From assembly GCA_025504975.1 (NCBI GenBank), contig JANUWI010000002.1, positions 3,534,001 through 3,598,000 of the forward strand: DNA of 64,000 nucleotides. The letters run 5' to 3'. The notes below the pieces were generated by a model. That model ran no database searches, was not told the DNA's origin, and was given only the letters and a program-made list of their open reading frames with translations. Position 1 is the stretch's first letter. The number at the start of each line of letters is the position of its first letter. Made by a program: the position numbers and the translations under genes. Shown here in pieces: positions 1 to 13,689 of the stretch. This DNA is from Plenodomus lindquistii (lineage: Eukaryota; Ascomycota; Dothideomycetes; Pleosporales; Leptosphaeriaceae).

Positions 1-1766
1 CTTTATAGCTATAGGCGTAAATACTATTCTAATCTAGATATAAATTAGCTATTTACAGCTAAATCTGTACTAGTTACTACTATTTAAACTTCTTTTAAAA
101 CTATTAAAAAAGTATTTTATTTAGAGACTATATATTCTAACCCTAGAATAGATTTATATTATATAGCTTAATTACTATTTTAATAGTATAAAGCTATAAC
201 TTTTTAGGTAAATTAGTATTAATTTTATTTTAATTTACTGTATAATAATTTTTTACTTACTTTTTCTAGTCTACTATTTAGCTTATAGATATAAAAAGGT
301 AAGCTTTTACTTTTAATACCTATTTTTTCTATCTATATCTTAAAATCTAATAATCTACTCTAGAAGAGTATTATAATATTATTACTTTATATAATAATAT
401 AGATTTTAAACTTATACTAAGTATAGATTATACTCTAGAGTATTTTAAAAATACTAAAAATACTTTTTTTCTATTTTTTTATAAAGCTATAGGTGTAAGG
501 CTTACTACTATAATTATTTCTAATAATAAGTATCTACTATTTTTTAGAGCTTTTTTGTAGTGTATTTAAAAGATTCTATAATACTCTCTAATATAGCTAA
601 GTAAGCTATTTTTAAAAATATTATAAAATAATTTAGCTAGCGTAAATTCTAGTATAGTATTTATATTATATTTATAAAATACTATTTATCTATATACCTC
701 TAGTATACTTTATAAATATTTAAAGTACTTTAAAACTAAAGTAGCTAGATCTAGTATACTAAAGCTTTTCTAGATTAAAGTATAAATAGATAGTAAAAAA
801 TCTTTTTATTAAAACTAATATTATATTTATAGCTAGAAAGTAAATAGTAATAAATTTATATTTTTTTTTAAAGTTAAATTCTATTTATAGAGTAACTAGG
901 CTAATATAATACTTTTTTTTATAACTACTATATTATAGTATTATATTTAGTCTAAAATACTATACTTTTTTATTTAAAAGTAGAGCTTTAAATATAATAT
1001 TAATATAAAACTTTTTTACTACTACTATATTAAATAGTACTAAGTTCTCTATACGCTTTCTATATGCTTTTATAAAAATGTTTTTTATTACTTATGTATC
1101 TGTTCTAGAGATCTAAAATAACTAAGTACTTATTTTTACTATAAAAATTTTTTCACTCTGTTTAAAAATGCCTAGTTTAAAGTAATTAACTAATTTAATT
1201 AAAAAAAAGCCCCTCTATTATCTAAAATAGTGTTTTTAAATAGTATATAAGTATTAAAATCTATAGTACTATAAATTTTATATATTATTATAAAGCTATT
1301 TAGTTATAAATTAATAAAAGCAGCCTAAATTACTTAAAAAAAGCTTCAAGATTCTCTACTTTTAGCTATTTTATTTTATTTATTAGTAGAGCTTTTAGCT
1401 TTTTCTACTTTTTTATAAAATTTACATTATAGCTTATTAAAAAAGGCTAATAACTTCTTTTTTTTTTTTTTTTAAATAGTTTATTAGTAAGCGTAGGTTT
1501 TATTTAGTAGTAATTTTTTAAGCTTTATATATAATCTCTATTATAAAAACACGTAGCTAATTCTAAAGGTTCTATTAAACTATTATCTATATCTATAGTA
1601 GAAAATTTTTTTTCTATTTTTAGTATATAATATAAATTACTAAAGTAATTTAAAATAGATATAGCTAATCTATTTAAATATTAAAGTATAAGTAGTATAT
1701 TTAAATATTTTATTTTTAATAATTTTCTAGTATATAGATCTTGTCTAGTTAGGTAAAAACTATTAT

Positions 1767-1967
1767 AGTTTAAACTAATAATTTTAAAAAGTTAGAAGTT
1801 TAGTAATACTCTACTTTACTTTTACTAGACCTAAACTAGCGCGTTTTAGTTAGTAGAAATACTAATATATTTCTACTTTATATAGAGAAAACTAGCTCTC
1901 TATATAATATTTTACTATAGAGGCTATTAATTAAATTACTATAAATACTATCTATATTTATACTTTT
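1767..1967 (+). repeat. 5' LTR of the Gypsy element
   Basis: This 201-bp stretch aligns without gaps to 9,391-9,591 at a constant offset of 7,624. I count about nine differences, five of them C/T or G/A transitions as RIP would leave. The expected terminal TG reads AG here but TG in the 3' copy. Alignment stops abruptly after 1,967. Confidence 0.85.
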
Positions 1968-4369
1968 CTACTATATTATATTAATACTATTTCTAGAATA
2001 TTAATAATTAAACTTAGTTATTAGAAACTATATATAAAGTATATAAATTAGTAAAAGTAAAAAATCTATAGCTATAAACTACTATAAAACGCGTATTACT
2101 TTAAATTTAGAAGCTAAGCTATAATAGTAAGCTTACTACTTATATAATAGATTAGATTCTAATAATAAAAATTAAAAAGAATTATTACTAGAAGCGCTAT
2201 AGGCAGTTAGTTAAATAACTAATACTAGTAAAAGAATAGATTATTCTAATAGTAATAAAAAAAATTATAGATAGAGTATAAAGTAAAAAATTAGTATAAA
2301 GTTTTTTTTTAAAGTTTCTAGATACCTAGATTTAATATATAACTAATTATAGTTAATTATAAAACATTTTTATAACTAATTTTATATAACTCTACTATAG
2401 ATTCTATCTAGAATACTATATTCTAGAGAATAAGTCTACTACTACTACTACTAAACTATATATATTAATCTAACTAGCGTAATAGTATATTTATATTAGT
2501 CTATTACTCTAGTTTTCTTTAACTTTTTATTTAATCTAATAAAAATAGTATTTAGTATAACTTTATAGTTATAGATAAGCGTACTAATAAAATTACTATA
2601 TAATTTAAAAATAGTATATATTTATAATCTACTACTAATAATAGTTATAACTATTTTTATAAAACCTTTCTAGATAACTATTAGTTTAAATTTAAAAATA
2701 CTAATAAAAATCTACTTTTTTTAACGCTTACACTAGACTAGAATTAAACTAATACTAATAAAGTAATACATTTAATAAAAAAATAGTAAAATTACTAATA
2801 TAAAAGGCGTTAAAAAGTAGGTTATTTAAAACGTAGATTATTAGTAGAAAATAATACTAGATACTACTATTAACTTCTAATAAGCTACTTTAAGTATTAA
2901 TAAATATATTACCTATTATAATTATATATAGTTTAAACTAAATAAAGTAGAGTTAGCGCTAGAAAAAGTAATAAATATAGATAATAGAGCTTAGCTAATT
3001 AATAAAAATAAAAAAACTAAAAAGCTAAAAACTAAAATTCTTTTTTTATAGTCTAATTATAATAATATTTAAAATAGTATATAATCTACCTATACGCGTA
3101 TACATAAATTAACAACCTAAAAAAAAAATCTAAAACAGTAGATCTAGAACTTATAAATAGTAATTTAGATTTATAATAACTAACTAGAGTTAGGCCTAAT
3201 TTATATATAGTTTTATAAATAGATAAATAACTTTACTACTAAGTATAAAATAAAAGTAGCTAAAATAAACTACTAGACTACTTAAACTAAAGTTTAGGCT
3301 AAATATATAAATAAAATAGAAAATACGTATATAAATAAGCTAAAGGTTTTTAAAAAATATTTATATAAAGAAATTAACTAAACTTTTAATAACTTTATAG
3401 AATTTTATTTAAAAAATAAAAATATATTTATCTAACTTTTAGTTTATAAACTATACTATAAACTATATACTATTCTATAATATAATAGCTAAGTAATTCT
3501 AAAAGGTTTTACTATTTACTATTAATCTCTATAAAGTAGATATTAGCCTATTACTAGTAGAAAAAAAAATAAGTAATTTAGATAATAGAGAGAAGCCTAG
3601 AAGCTACTAAAATACTTCTTACTTTTATAGTAACTGTTATAGATAATTATTATAACTAACGCTTTATATACTAGCTTTTATAATAGATAGTTCTACTTTT
3701 ATATTTAAGCTATTTAAATTTAAAAACTTTAAAAGTAAAAAGAATAAAGACTATATATAATAGAATAACTTAGCTATTGTAAAATATTATTTATACTCTA
3801 AAAATAAATAAAATATAAACTACTTAAAGTTTTAAATCTAGAGAAAAGCGTTTAAATATATTTATAACTTTAAAACTACGCACTTTATAGATATTATTAA
3901 TACTTTAGATAATTAGTATAAAATATATAACTAGAAAGTAGATACTAAAACTAAATTAGCTAATAGTAGTTTTAGGTAGAAATCTAAATATCGCTTTATA
4001 AAATAGCGCTCTAAGTTTTAAACTACTATATAAATTTTAAAGTATAAAAATTATATATAAATTTACTATACTTAAAAGTTTATATATACTAGCTTTACTA
4101 TAGCTATTACTTTAAAGTTTATTAAAAAAAAACTATTAATAAATTTTTACTACGCGTTTAGTATATTAACTTAAGTTACTAATAAATTAAACTTAGTAAA
4201 ACTACTTTTACTTTTACTATTTATACTATAACTAGCTTTATACTTTCTACCTATAAATCTAGTAGATAGAAGAATTCTACTCTATTAATAACTAACTACG
4301 CTGTAGGATATACTTATAAAAAGCTTATATTTAAACGCTTAAAAAAGAATAAAAAGTATATAGCTAAGC

Positions 4370-7300
4370 TTTAGCTATGCTTTAAATATAGTAAAAATAG
4401 TTATTAAATATATTTAGATTAAGCTTTTTACTATAGATAGCTATATATACTATTTTATAAAATTCTAGGCTTAGTAGCTCTATATATTAAAAAACTAAAT
4501 AACTATAACTTTACTACTATAGAATTAAATAATAGGTATAAAAAAAAGTAATTTTAAACTCTAATCTAGTTAATAATAAAGAATACTAATATAGAGATAA
4601 TACTAATCTATTAAACTAAATACTTCTATACTAAACTGCGTATAGAAGCTTTAATAGTATAATATAAAATAAAATAACTAATAATAAAAAGTATAGTAAA
4701 CTTTTTTTACTACTATTACTATTTAAATTTTAGGCGCTAAAATTTATAAAACTTACTATATTTTTATATTAACTATATAATAAAAGTTTTATAAATAGCT
4801 TAAATTTATTATAAAAACTTTAACTCTAGTAGATTAGAAATTAGTTAAAATACTAGTTAATACTAGTACTAGCGCTTACTTTGCAGATTACTAATAAATA
4901 AATAAAATAGTATTATTATTATAAAGCTAAATAAACTAATCTAGCTCTCTCTAGCTAATAAAAAAAATTAGGTAATTAATAGAAATAGTAAATATAGTAA
5001 TTAAATATAGTAGCTATTAGTATATAGTTTTAGACTATATAATAGATATTAGAATATATAATATTATTTTTAGTATAAACTAGCTAGACTATTACTAGTC
5101 TAATCTATTTTTTAGTAAATAATACGTTTTTAGCTTTTTAAAAAATAGCTATAAACTTAACTATTTTACTAAAGTTTTCTAGATATAGTATATATAGATA
5201 GTACTATAGATAGCACTATCTAGAAAAAAAAAGTAGAAAGTTAAATAGTAATTATTTTAGTATACGTAGCTAGTATAATAGTAACTAGAAGTTTAAAAAA
5301 TATAGTATAGATAAAGCTATACTATTAAAACTAGCTTAAATAACTATTTAATAAGAATTATACTACTAAAGCCCTCTAAAATACTATAAAATTAGTAGCT
5401 ATTTTATAAACTAATTTTAATAAATATAAAAATAAGTTAGAGTAACTACTAATAATAATAAAAAAAAGGTAGAAAAGTTAATATCTAGTTAGATACTAGA
5501 TAAATTTCTAGATTTATTTAACCTAAATAAAGCGTACTAGCTACTTTTTTAATAACTAGGTATAAACTACGCTATAGATATTATATCTAATATAAACATA
5601 TCTAAGCTTTATATCTATAGTTTAATATATATAGAGTTAGAAGCTATAAAGTTCTATATAAATAATATAATAAATAAAAAGCCTATTAGGCCTTTTTTAT
5701 CTCTATACGCTTCTCTAGTACTTATTATAAAAAAGTCTAGTAGAGAACTCTATATATATATAGACTACTAAAGTCTTAATATAGTTACTAATAAAAACTA
5801 TAATACTCTACTAATTATTAAAAAAACCTTTATATAGATAGTAAAAATAAAAATAATATTACTAGTAAATATAGTTATAGTATTTAATAAAGTATAAATT
5901 AAAAAAGAAAATAAAAAAAAACTATATTTTTTACACGCTATAGGTTATATAGATATCTAGTTATACTATTTAGTCTCTATAATACTCTAGAGATATTCTA
6001 AACCTGTATTAATAAAACTTTTAGAGATTTTTTAGATATAATCTATAGTATATATCTAGATAATATTTCTATTTATAGTAATAATAAATAGTTTTATTAT
6101 AAATATATACAAAAAGTACCTAGTAAGCTATAAATAGTAGAGCTATTACTAGATTTTACTAAATACTTTTTTAAAGTTAAAAAAGTAAAGTATTTAGATA
6201 TAATTCTAATAACTAAAAGTATTAAAATAGATTTAAATAAAGTAGCTACTATTATATATTAGTAGCTACTCTACTCTATAAAAGATATCTAGATATTTTT
6301 TAGTTTCTATAACTTCTACTATTAGTTTATTTAAAAATTTTTCTATATTATAAAACTATTAACTAAGCTTATAAAAACAAAGCTAAAAGCTTTTTTCTTT
6401 AGATATAGAGGGTATAGTAGTAAAAGTGTTCTAAAAACTAAAGAAAGTATTTAATAATACTTAAGTTCTTTTTTATTTTAACTCTAATCTAGAAATATAA
6501 ATAGAGATAGACGCGTTAGACTTTTTAACTATAGCTATACTATTATAAATAATAAATAGAGTTTTTTATCTCCTTACTTTTCTATTTTATAAAATAATAC
6601 CTATAGAATATAACTATAAAATATATAATAAAAAACTACTAGCTATTATATAGGCTTTTAAAGAATAGTAGTTTAAACTCTCTAGAATAGATATTAATAA
6701 CTTTATTTAAGTTTTAAGTAATTACTTGTTTTTTTAAACGTTTATAATAACAAAACGCTTTAACTACTAGTAAACTTACTAGATAGAGTTTTTTTCTAAA
6801 TTTAACTTTTAAATTATCTATTAACTAGAGAAATAGAGTACTAAGTCTAACTCGTTAACCTACTAGCTATAGAATTTACTCTAAAATATTAAAAATGCTT
6901 AAAAGTAATACTAAGTATAAACTATTATTAAACTCTACTAGGTAGATGCTAAATTTAAAGTAGCTATAATAAAGTTTTATTAGAATAAAAGTATTTAATA
7001 AGCTATCTACTTTTATAGAACTTTTATAGAAGTACTATAGAAAAGCTTTCTAGATTTAATCTAGCTAGCCTATTAAATGTATAATATAAATAATTATAAA
7101 AATAAAAATATATTTACTATCTATAGTTTTTTTCTAGATAACAAAGCTACTATTCTAGCTATAATAAACGCTAATCTAGAGAAAAATAATATTCTAGAAA
7201 CTATTTACTAAGTTTATAATACTAAAGCTACTACGTAAGCTATTATAAAAGCTAAAAAAATAGAAAACTAATATTTATTTTATAGATTTATTTATAGTAA

Positions 7301-8745
7301 CTAGAAGCTATATATTAAACTAGAAAACTATACTATTAATAATAGACTACTTTATATCTATAATAAAGTTTATATACTAGATACTAACTAGCTATATATC
7401 TATATTATAAAATAAATATACTAAGTATATTATAGTAGTTATAGTAGTAAATATAGTAGCTATAATAAACTTAACTAATAGTAATATTAGCTATTAATAA
7501 TTAATAATATAGCTAAATACGTATAAGCCTATTTTACCTACTAATAGTTTAAATTATATTAAAAAAGTAAGTATAGACTATTACACTTTTTTTTAATTCT
7601 AGATAAATATTAGAAAACTATTTCTATTAACTATATTACTTATCTACTACTATATAAAAACAATAGGTAAATCTATACTAGTATTCTAGTTATAGTTAAT
7701 AAATTTAGTAAAAAAAAAGTTTATACTAGTAACTAATCTAAAAGTAAAAATACTAGTTTATATTTTTATAGAGTTTATCTAGTATAAAAAAAGATATCTA
7801 AACGAGATTATTAGTAATTATAGTATTTAGTTTATTTATACTTTTAGTTATATTTTTACTAATAATTTAGTATAAAGCCTAAACTATTAATAGGCTACTA
7901 CTCTAAAATAGATAAATAAACTAAAATAGTAAATATCTAGCTAAAGTAGTATTTCTAAATATATATTAATTATATATAAAATAACTAGGCGTTATTTTTA
8001 CTAATAGTAGAGTTTAAAGCTAATAATATTATTAGTGTAAATAGTAGTATAAATACTTTTTACTTAACTAAAAGCTATAATTTAAAATCTAGTTTTAAAC
8101 TACTATAACTACTACTATTAAGTTTAAATACGCCTACTAAATATAATTACTAGATTACTAACTAGTTTACTAAGTAAATAGAAATACTATAATAAGTACT
8201 ATAATTAAAACTTTAATAAATATAAACTAAATAAATAGAATTTATAAACTAAAACTATTTACTAGCTCTAGCTTTTAAAGTTAGTAGTAAAATTATACTA
8301 AATACATAACACTTTTAGACTATTTATTCTAGCTATTTATTTAATTTTAAATACTATAGCCTATTTATAATTACACGCGTAATAAATAATATAGCTTATA
8401 AATTTAGTTTACTATTTAAATTAAAAAAGCTTTATAATATTTTCTACTTATAGTTACTACACCTCTATAAGTATAAACTACTTTTTAAATAAATAGGTAA
8501 TAATAATAACTACGTATAACTTATAGCATTTAATAATAATAATAAACTAGATTATAAAGTAAAAGTAATACTAAATATAAAAATTATATCTAAAAAAGTT
8601 AATCTATATACTAAGTATAAAAAACTACTTTAGTACTTTATCTAGTAGTTTAATTATCTAGAAAGCTCTAATAATTCTTTATAAAAGCTTTATATAAATA
8701 TAGTAGATACTACTAGCCTAGTTAAAAACTTCTACCTATAACAAT
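4370..8745 (+). pseudogene. RIP-degraded gag-pol of the Gypsy chromovirus
   Basis: A possible remnant of a Gag zinc knuckle begins at 4,378 (CFK then Tyr where Cys and His are expected); this part is weak. Reverse transcriptase is clear from about 5,640: the segment reads like KKPIRPFxSxYASLVLIIKKS followed by IDY and SLN, and the catalytic YLDD box at 6,053-6,064 reads YLDN. RNase H begins near 6,490 (EIDALD for ETDASD). The integrase zinc-binding part lies at about 7,350-7,560 and the catalytic core at about 7,580-8,100, where SIKPKLLIGYYSKIDKQTK matches the usual GIKxxLSTAYHPQTDGQTE. A chromodomain lies at about 8,585-8,740 (YFI-WFNYLESSNNS like YLVRWKGY-DSxxNS). Many in-frame stops and D-to-N or H-to-Y replacements show that it codes for nothing. 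Confidence 0.8.
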
Positions 8746-9390
8746 TTAAAGTACTAGGCCTCTATAAAATATTTAGTTTACTAATAAATAAATAGTAGTT
8801 ATTATTATTATAGCTTTAATATTATTAAATTAATATCTAAATATTTATTTTAATAGCTCTATAGTAAATACCTATATTCTACTTTAGTTATATAAATAAA
8901 GTGCTGCTAATATACTTTTTATTAAAAATAGTATATAAAAATAGTTTTTATATTTACTATTTTTTTTATTTATAACTCTAGAGAATTACTTAATAGTTAT
9001 ATAAAGCTAGTAGACTAGGCTAGTAGAGAAAATAAAAAGCTTTAGCTATACTTAGTTATTAAAGCTAGTATACTAAATTAACTACTTTTTATAACTTAAT
9101 AGAATATTTATACTAAAAGCTTATAATATATTAAAATATCTTTTTAACTTTATTTATAAACTAACCTATATTAATCTATAACTAGACGCTATTATAATAA
9201 CTAACTATAGGCAATATAACTATAATAAATAGAAATAGACTATTTATATTAGAATATAAAGTATACTATATAGAAGTTTTTTTATTACTATTATAAAACT
9301 ATATATAGCTTTTATAAAACGTAGTAATTTCTATACCTAATATTTAAGTATTAAAACTTACTTCTTTTAAAAAAAAAAGGGTAGTATTAT

Positions 9391-9591
9391 TGTTTAAACT
9401 AATAATTTAAAAAAGTTAGAAGTTTAATAATACTTTATTTTACTTTTACTAGACTTAAACTAGCGCGTTTTAGTTAGTAGAAATACTAATATATTTCTAC
9501 TTTATATAGAGAAAACTAGCTCTCTATATAATATTTTACTATAGAGGCTATTAATTAACTTACTATAAATGCTATGTATATTTATACTTTT
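9391..9591 (+). repeat. 3' LTR of the Gypsy element
   Basis: Second copy of the 201-bp LTR, starting with TG directly after the polypurine-like tract and TATTAT. It keeps the internal GCGCG and the inverted AGAGAAAACTAGCTCTCT motif also present in the 5' copy. The first 75 bases carry more T and A replacements than the 5' copy. Confidence 0.85.
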
Positions 9592-10855
9592 ATAAAAGCT
9601 TTAGTATAGAAGTATTAAAATAGTTCTAAATAGTAATTTAGCTTTTTACTTTATTAAACTTATATACTCTAGCTTTTTAATAAAAAAGTATTTATTTCTA
9701 CTACTAGTAGTTTCTATTATTAGTAGTACAGGCCTTTTATAAATAAGCTTAGTACTTAGCTTATACCTAGTTTTTTATACTATTTTTATCTAGAGCAAAT
9801 TTTTTTTTAAGTGCTTTTATAAAAGCTAATAATGTAATAGTTTTAGTTATAATAATATTAAATAAATATAGTTAAAAAGAATCTAGTTTAACTATAATAT
9901 TAATCTATTTCTATATAGCTTTAAACTTTTTACTTTTAATAAACTACTAGCTTTTATAGATTTTATACTAGGCTACTTTAATTTTAAATTATTTAATATT
10001 ATTTTTAGTAAGAAAGTCTAGTTTACTAAATTAGTTATAATAAAAAAATAGTAAGAAGCTTTTTATTAGAATTATAGTATTACTAAACTCTTTAATTTAT
10101 TATAAATAGCTAGTACTATAGAAATTAGTTAGGCTAGTTAGCTAGACTATTAAAAAGAAAATAGTAGCTATTATAGTAGTAATAATTAAAGTATTTAAGT
10201 ACTAACTTTAAAGTAGCTGTTTTAAAAAATAAAAGAATAAATAAAAAATAAAAAAGCATTTCTAGACTTATAACTATTATAGAAATAAGTATTTAGAAAT
10301 AAATATTTAGAAATAATAAGAAAATCAATTATTATTTTACTAGCTAGAAAGAAATAATATAATATATACATTTACTACGTAGAATTATATAGATATAAAT
10401 AAAAAAGCTTTATAAAAAATTCTAAAATTCAATAGATATAGCGTTAGCTAAATACTATATATATATAATATATAGTTATATACTTTATTTTAACCTTTCT
10501 CTCTAGTATAATTATAGTAATTAAAAACTTTAAATAATACTTATAGACTTAGATTTTAGTTAAAACCTATATATAGATTTATTATTTAATTATTTATAAC
10601 TATATAAGCTAGCTTTTTATAGCTTCTAAAAAGTACTAGAAATATACTATATAAATTCTTTTTCTCTATAAACCTACCTCTATAAGTATAAAAAGTAATT
10701 AGTAAAATTACTAAAAAAAAGGTATTAAAAAAATGTAGTAAAAAAGTACTTCTAAATATAGTACTAGATTATAGACTACTATAGTTTTAATAATAGTACC
10801 TAGTTAACTAAAATATATACGTAGTAGTAGTAGAAAGATATCTATCTAAGTAGGT

Positions 10856-10967
10856 ATTTAATACTATAGTAATTTTAAAATAACTAGGTATAATACTTAT
10901 ATATACTAGAAAGGTTTAGAAAATACTTTTAAATTTAATATAATCTTTATAATAGTAAAGTCTAATA
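10856..10967 (+). repeat. Dispersed ~100-bp repeat, copy 1
   Basis: Begins AATACTATAGTAAT, continues with an (A)ACTAGGTATAATACTTATAT-type core and CTAGAAAGGTT, and ends near CTTTATAATAGTAAAG. Copies 2 and 3 share the same order of blocks with small gaps. It may be part of a larger RIP-mutated element; no coding sense was recognised. Confidence 0.5.
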
Positions 10968-11066
10968 TTAGTAGTAATAATAATAATAAGTAAAAATATA
11001 GTTTTTAAAATACTAAGCTATTTTAACTAGTTTACTAGGTTAACTAACTTACTAGTAGAATATATT

Positions 11067-11165
11067 AATACTATAGTAATAATAATAAAAACTAGATATA
11101 ATGCTTATATACTAGAAAGGTTAAAAAAGTACTTTTAAATAGAATATAAACTCTATAGTAGTAGA
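11067..11165 (+). repeat. Dispersed ~100-bp repeat, copy 2
   Basis: Starts AATACTATAGTAATAATAAT and carries the ACTAGATATAATGCTTATAT and CTAGAAAGGTT blocks of copy 1, ending near CTCTATAGTAGTAG. A leader, TACTAGTAGAATATATTAAT, occurs just before it and again near 13,160. Confidence 0.5.
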
Positions 11166-12927
11166 GTTAGATATTAATAGTAATAATAATAATAATTAAA
11201 AACTTAGAATTTATAATACTAAAAAAACTATTAGATTTACTAAAGTATAAGGTTTACTAGTAAAATACGTTAAATATTAAAAATAGAATAATAAAAAAAT
11301 ACTAAGTTAAACTATTAAAATATAATAATTCTAAAAATATATAAAAACTATAAATAGATATTATTAACTTCTATTAGGTTTAAGTATAGTATTACTAATA
11401 TCTATAAATAAAAACTCATTTATAGTAGATAAATTAAGTAAAGCTTCTAGTTTATAAATACTTATTTAAAGTTAAGCTTTTTAAACTACTTAAAAGCTTC
11501 TAACTTCTCTATAAATAATAAATTCTAGTTATATTAATTCTACTTCTTTTAATATAGAAGTTCTTTTTATTTATTAAGCTTTAAAAGCTTTTTATATATA
11601 AAACGCGTAATAATAAAGCTAATTTAGCTATATTTATTTTACTATATAAATTAACCTTATTTTAATTTTAATATTCCTTTAAAAAAAAATTCCTTTTTTA
11701 ATTTCATAAAAATCTAGTAAACTAAAGCTTTTAGTTTATAGAATATATAGTTTACCTATATATACTTAGCGTATTTATAGTATAATAAAAATAATTAATA
11801 ATAATATTACTTATAGATATAATAAATATAGAAAGCTATTATAATAATTCTAGTAGTTTATATTTAATTAATAAAATAATAGCTAAGTAAAATAAAATAA
11901 AAAGGTCTAGAATAATTTATAAAAATATAAATAAAAAAAATAATATTATAATTTATAAAATATAGTAAAAAGAATATAAATAGGATTTTATAGGTATAAA
12001 GCTTAGTAATATAAAGTAATTACTATAATAAAAAATAATTACATAACTAATTTTACTAATTTCTTTAGTTCTATTTTGTCTCTAATTTACTATAATTTTA
12101 AACTAAAAAAAACTACTAGAACTTTTTAAATATATAAATATACTAAACTACTTTTATAGTAATTTATATTTAACTTATATTAATAAGTATATATTATATT
12201 TATTTAATAAGTTACTTTTAGTACTTTATTTAAAAGTATACTTTTACTATTTTAATAATTTATACTCTTTATAATATCTATATACATAGCTATCTATACG
12301 CTAGTAAATAGGTCTCTATATTTAAAATTAAAAAAACTTTAATATCTCTATTAAACTAAATCTAATTCTAATAAAAAGTAGATTTTTTTATAGCTATATA
12401 CTAAGCTAGCAATGCTTTTATATAATATTTTTTAATAAGTTTTATAAATAACCTACTATTTCTATTTAGAACGTTAATAAAGAGATTTAAGTATAAAAAC
12501 TTAGATTAGCTTATAACTTTTTATCTATAGAAATTAATAAAAAGCTTTATATAGTAAACTTATAGACTTTAAAAAAAGCTATAAAACTAACTACCTTTTA
12601 TTAGAACTAGGCCTACTTTAATTATAATATAATAGTTTTTTAATTCTAATATAGATATTTATTTACTATACTATCTATCTATAAAAACTAATTTTTATAT
12701 TTTTAATACTAAATTTTTATATTATAACTACTTAAAATTCTTATATATTACTATAAATTTAAAATATACTTAGTAAAAATATTAAAAAAAAGTATAAAAG
12801 AATTTAGTAAAAAAAACTTTATAATATAGTACTAAATTATTATTAACTATAGTTTTTACTATAGTATTTACTCTATTAAAATATATATATATTAGTAGTT
12901 ACTTAATATCTATTTTACTATATATTT

Positions 12928-13030
12928 AATACTATAGTAATTATAAAAAATACTAAATATAATATCTATATATACTAAAAAAGTTTTTAAAATACTACTA
13001 GATTAGATTTAAACTTTATAGTAGTAAACT
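12928..13030 (+). repeat. Dispersed ~100-bp repeat, copy 3
   Basis: Starts AATACTATAGTAATTATAAA, followed by TACTAAATATAATATCTATA, CTAAAAAAGTTT and an end near CTTTATAGTAGTAAA. It is more A/T-converted than copies 1 and 2. The sequence before it (from about 12,870) also resembles the lead-in to copy 1 (from about 10,805), so the repeated unit is probably longer than 100 bp. Confidence 0.45.
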
Positions 13031-13574
13031 AAAGTATTTATAGTAGTAATATATAGTATTTATAGAACTAAAAAAAACTATTACTATTATTTAGTTATTA
13101 CTTTTAGTAATAATTATTATTGTAGTATTTATAATACTTAAAAAACTATTCTATTTACTAGATTATTTAGTTTACTAGTAGAATATATTAATAATATTTT
13201 ACTTACTACTAAAAATAGTTTAGTTTATTTAATGCTTTTTATATTTATATATACTATAAATTTTACTAGTAGTAATAGAAAAGAAATATATATAGCTATT
13301 AGCTAAAGCTATTTCTATTTTATTTTCTAATTTCTTTATTATCCTTTTTTATATCTATTTACATTATTTTATATTATAATAGTATATATAGAATAATTTT
13401 CTAATAGCTTATAATATAATAATCTAATTCTCTACTACTTTTAAGTATTTATCTTTAATAGCTACTTTATAAATAGATTACTATATTAAAATAGGCGCTA
13501 ATATTTATATATTTATAGTTTAAATAGAAATTTAATATAGTATTTAGAATAATTTTCTAGACTAATATACTCTA

Positions 13575-13628
13575 TAGGCAAGTAGCTAGCATAGGCAAGT
13601 AGCTAGGCTCTACTAAAACTCTACTAAA
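13575..13628 (+). repeat. Left terminal inverted repeat of pogo element
   Basis: 54 bp beginning TAGGCAAGTAGCTAGC. It contains two direct copies of a ~16-bp block, (A)TAGGCAAGTAGCTAG, one after the other. Its reverse complement matches 15,362-15,415 except at two positions, both C/T changes. Confidence 0.88.
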
Positions 13629-13689
13629 CTTTATACTACTATTAATATTTTAACGCAATAATATAAAAAAGTTTTTAATTAAATTTTAA

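Larger units (their letters stand above)
1767..9591 (+). mobile_element. Degenerate Ty3/Gypsy chromovirus LTR retrotransposon
   Basis: Two direct repeats of about 201 bp bound a 7.8-kb element. Internal pol domains read on the plus strand in the order reverse transcriptase, RNase H, integrase, chromodomain, which is the chromovirus order of Ty3/Gypsy elements. A purine run with GGG (about 9,368-9,381) sits just before the 3' LTR as a polypurine tract would. All domains are broken by stops and by C-to-T and G-to-A type replacements. No convincing target-site duplication was found at the outer ends. The element is dead. Confidence 0.85.

Noticed and set aside
1..1766. Possible reverse-strand retroelement integrase remnant
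   Set aside because: A few minus-strand segments vaguely resemble Gypsy integrase, but the AT bias makes such matches easy and no clear motif order could be set.
1740..9610. Target-site duplication of the Gypsy element
   Set aside because: The 5 bp before the 5' LTR (ATTAT) and after the 3' LTR do not match. RIP changes or an uncertain LTR end prevent a call.
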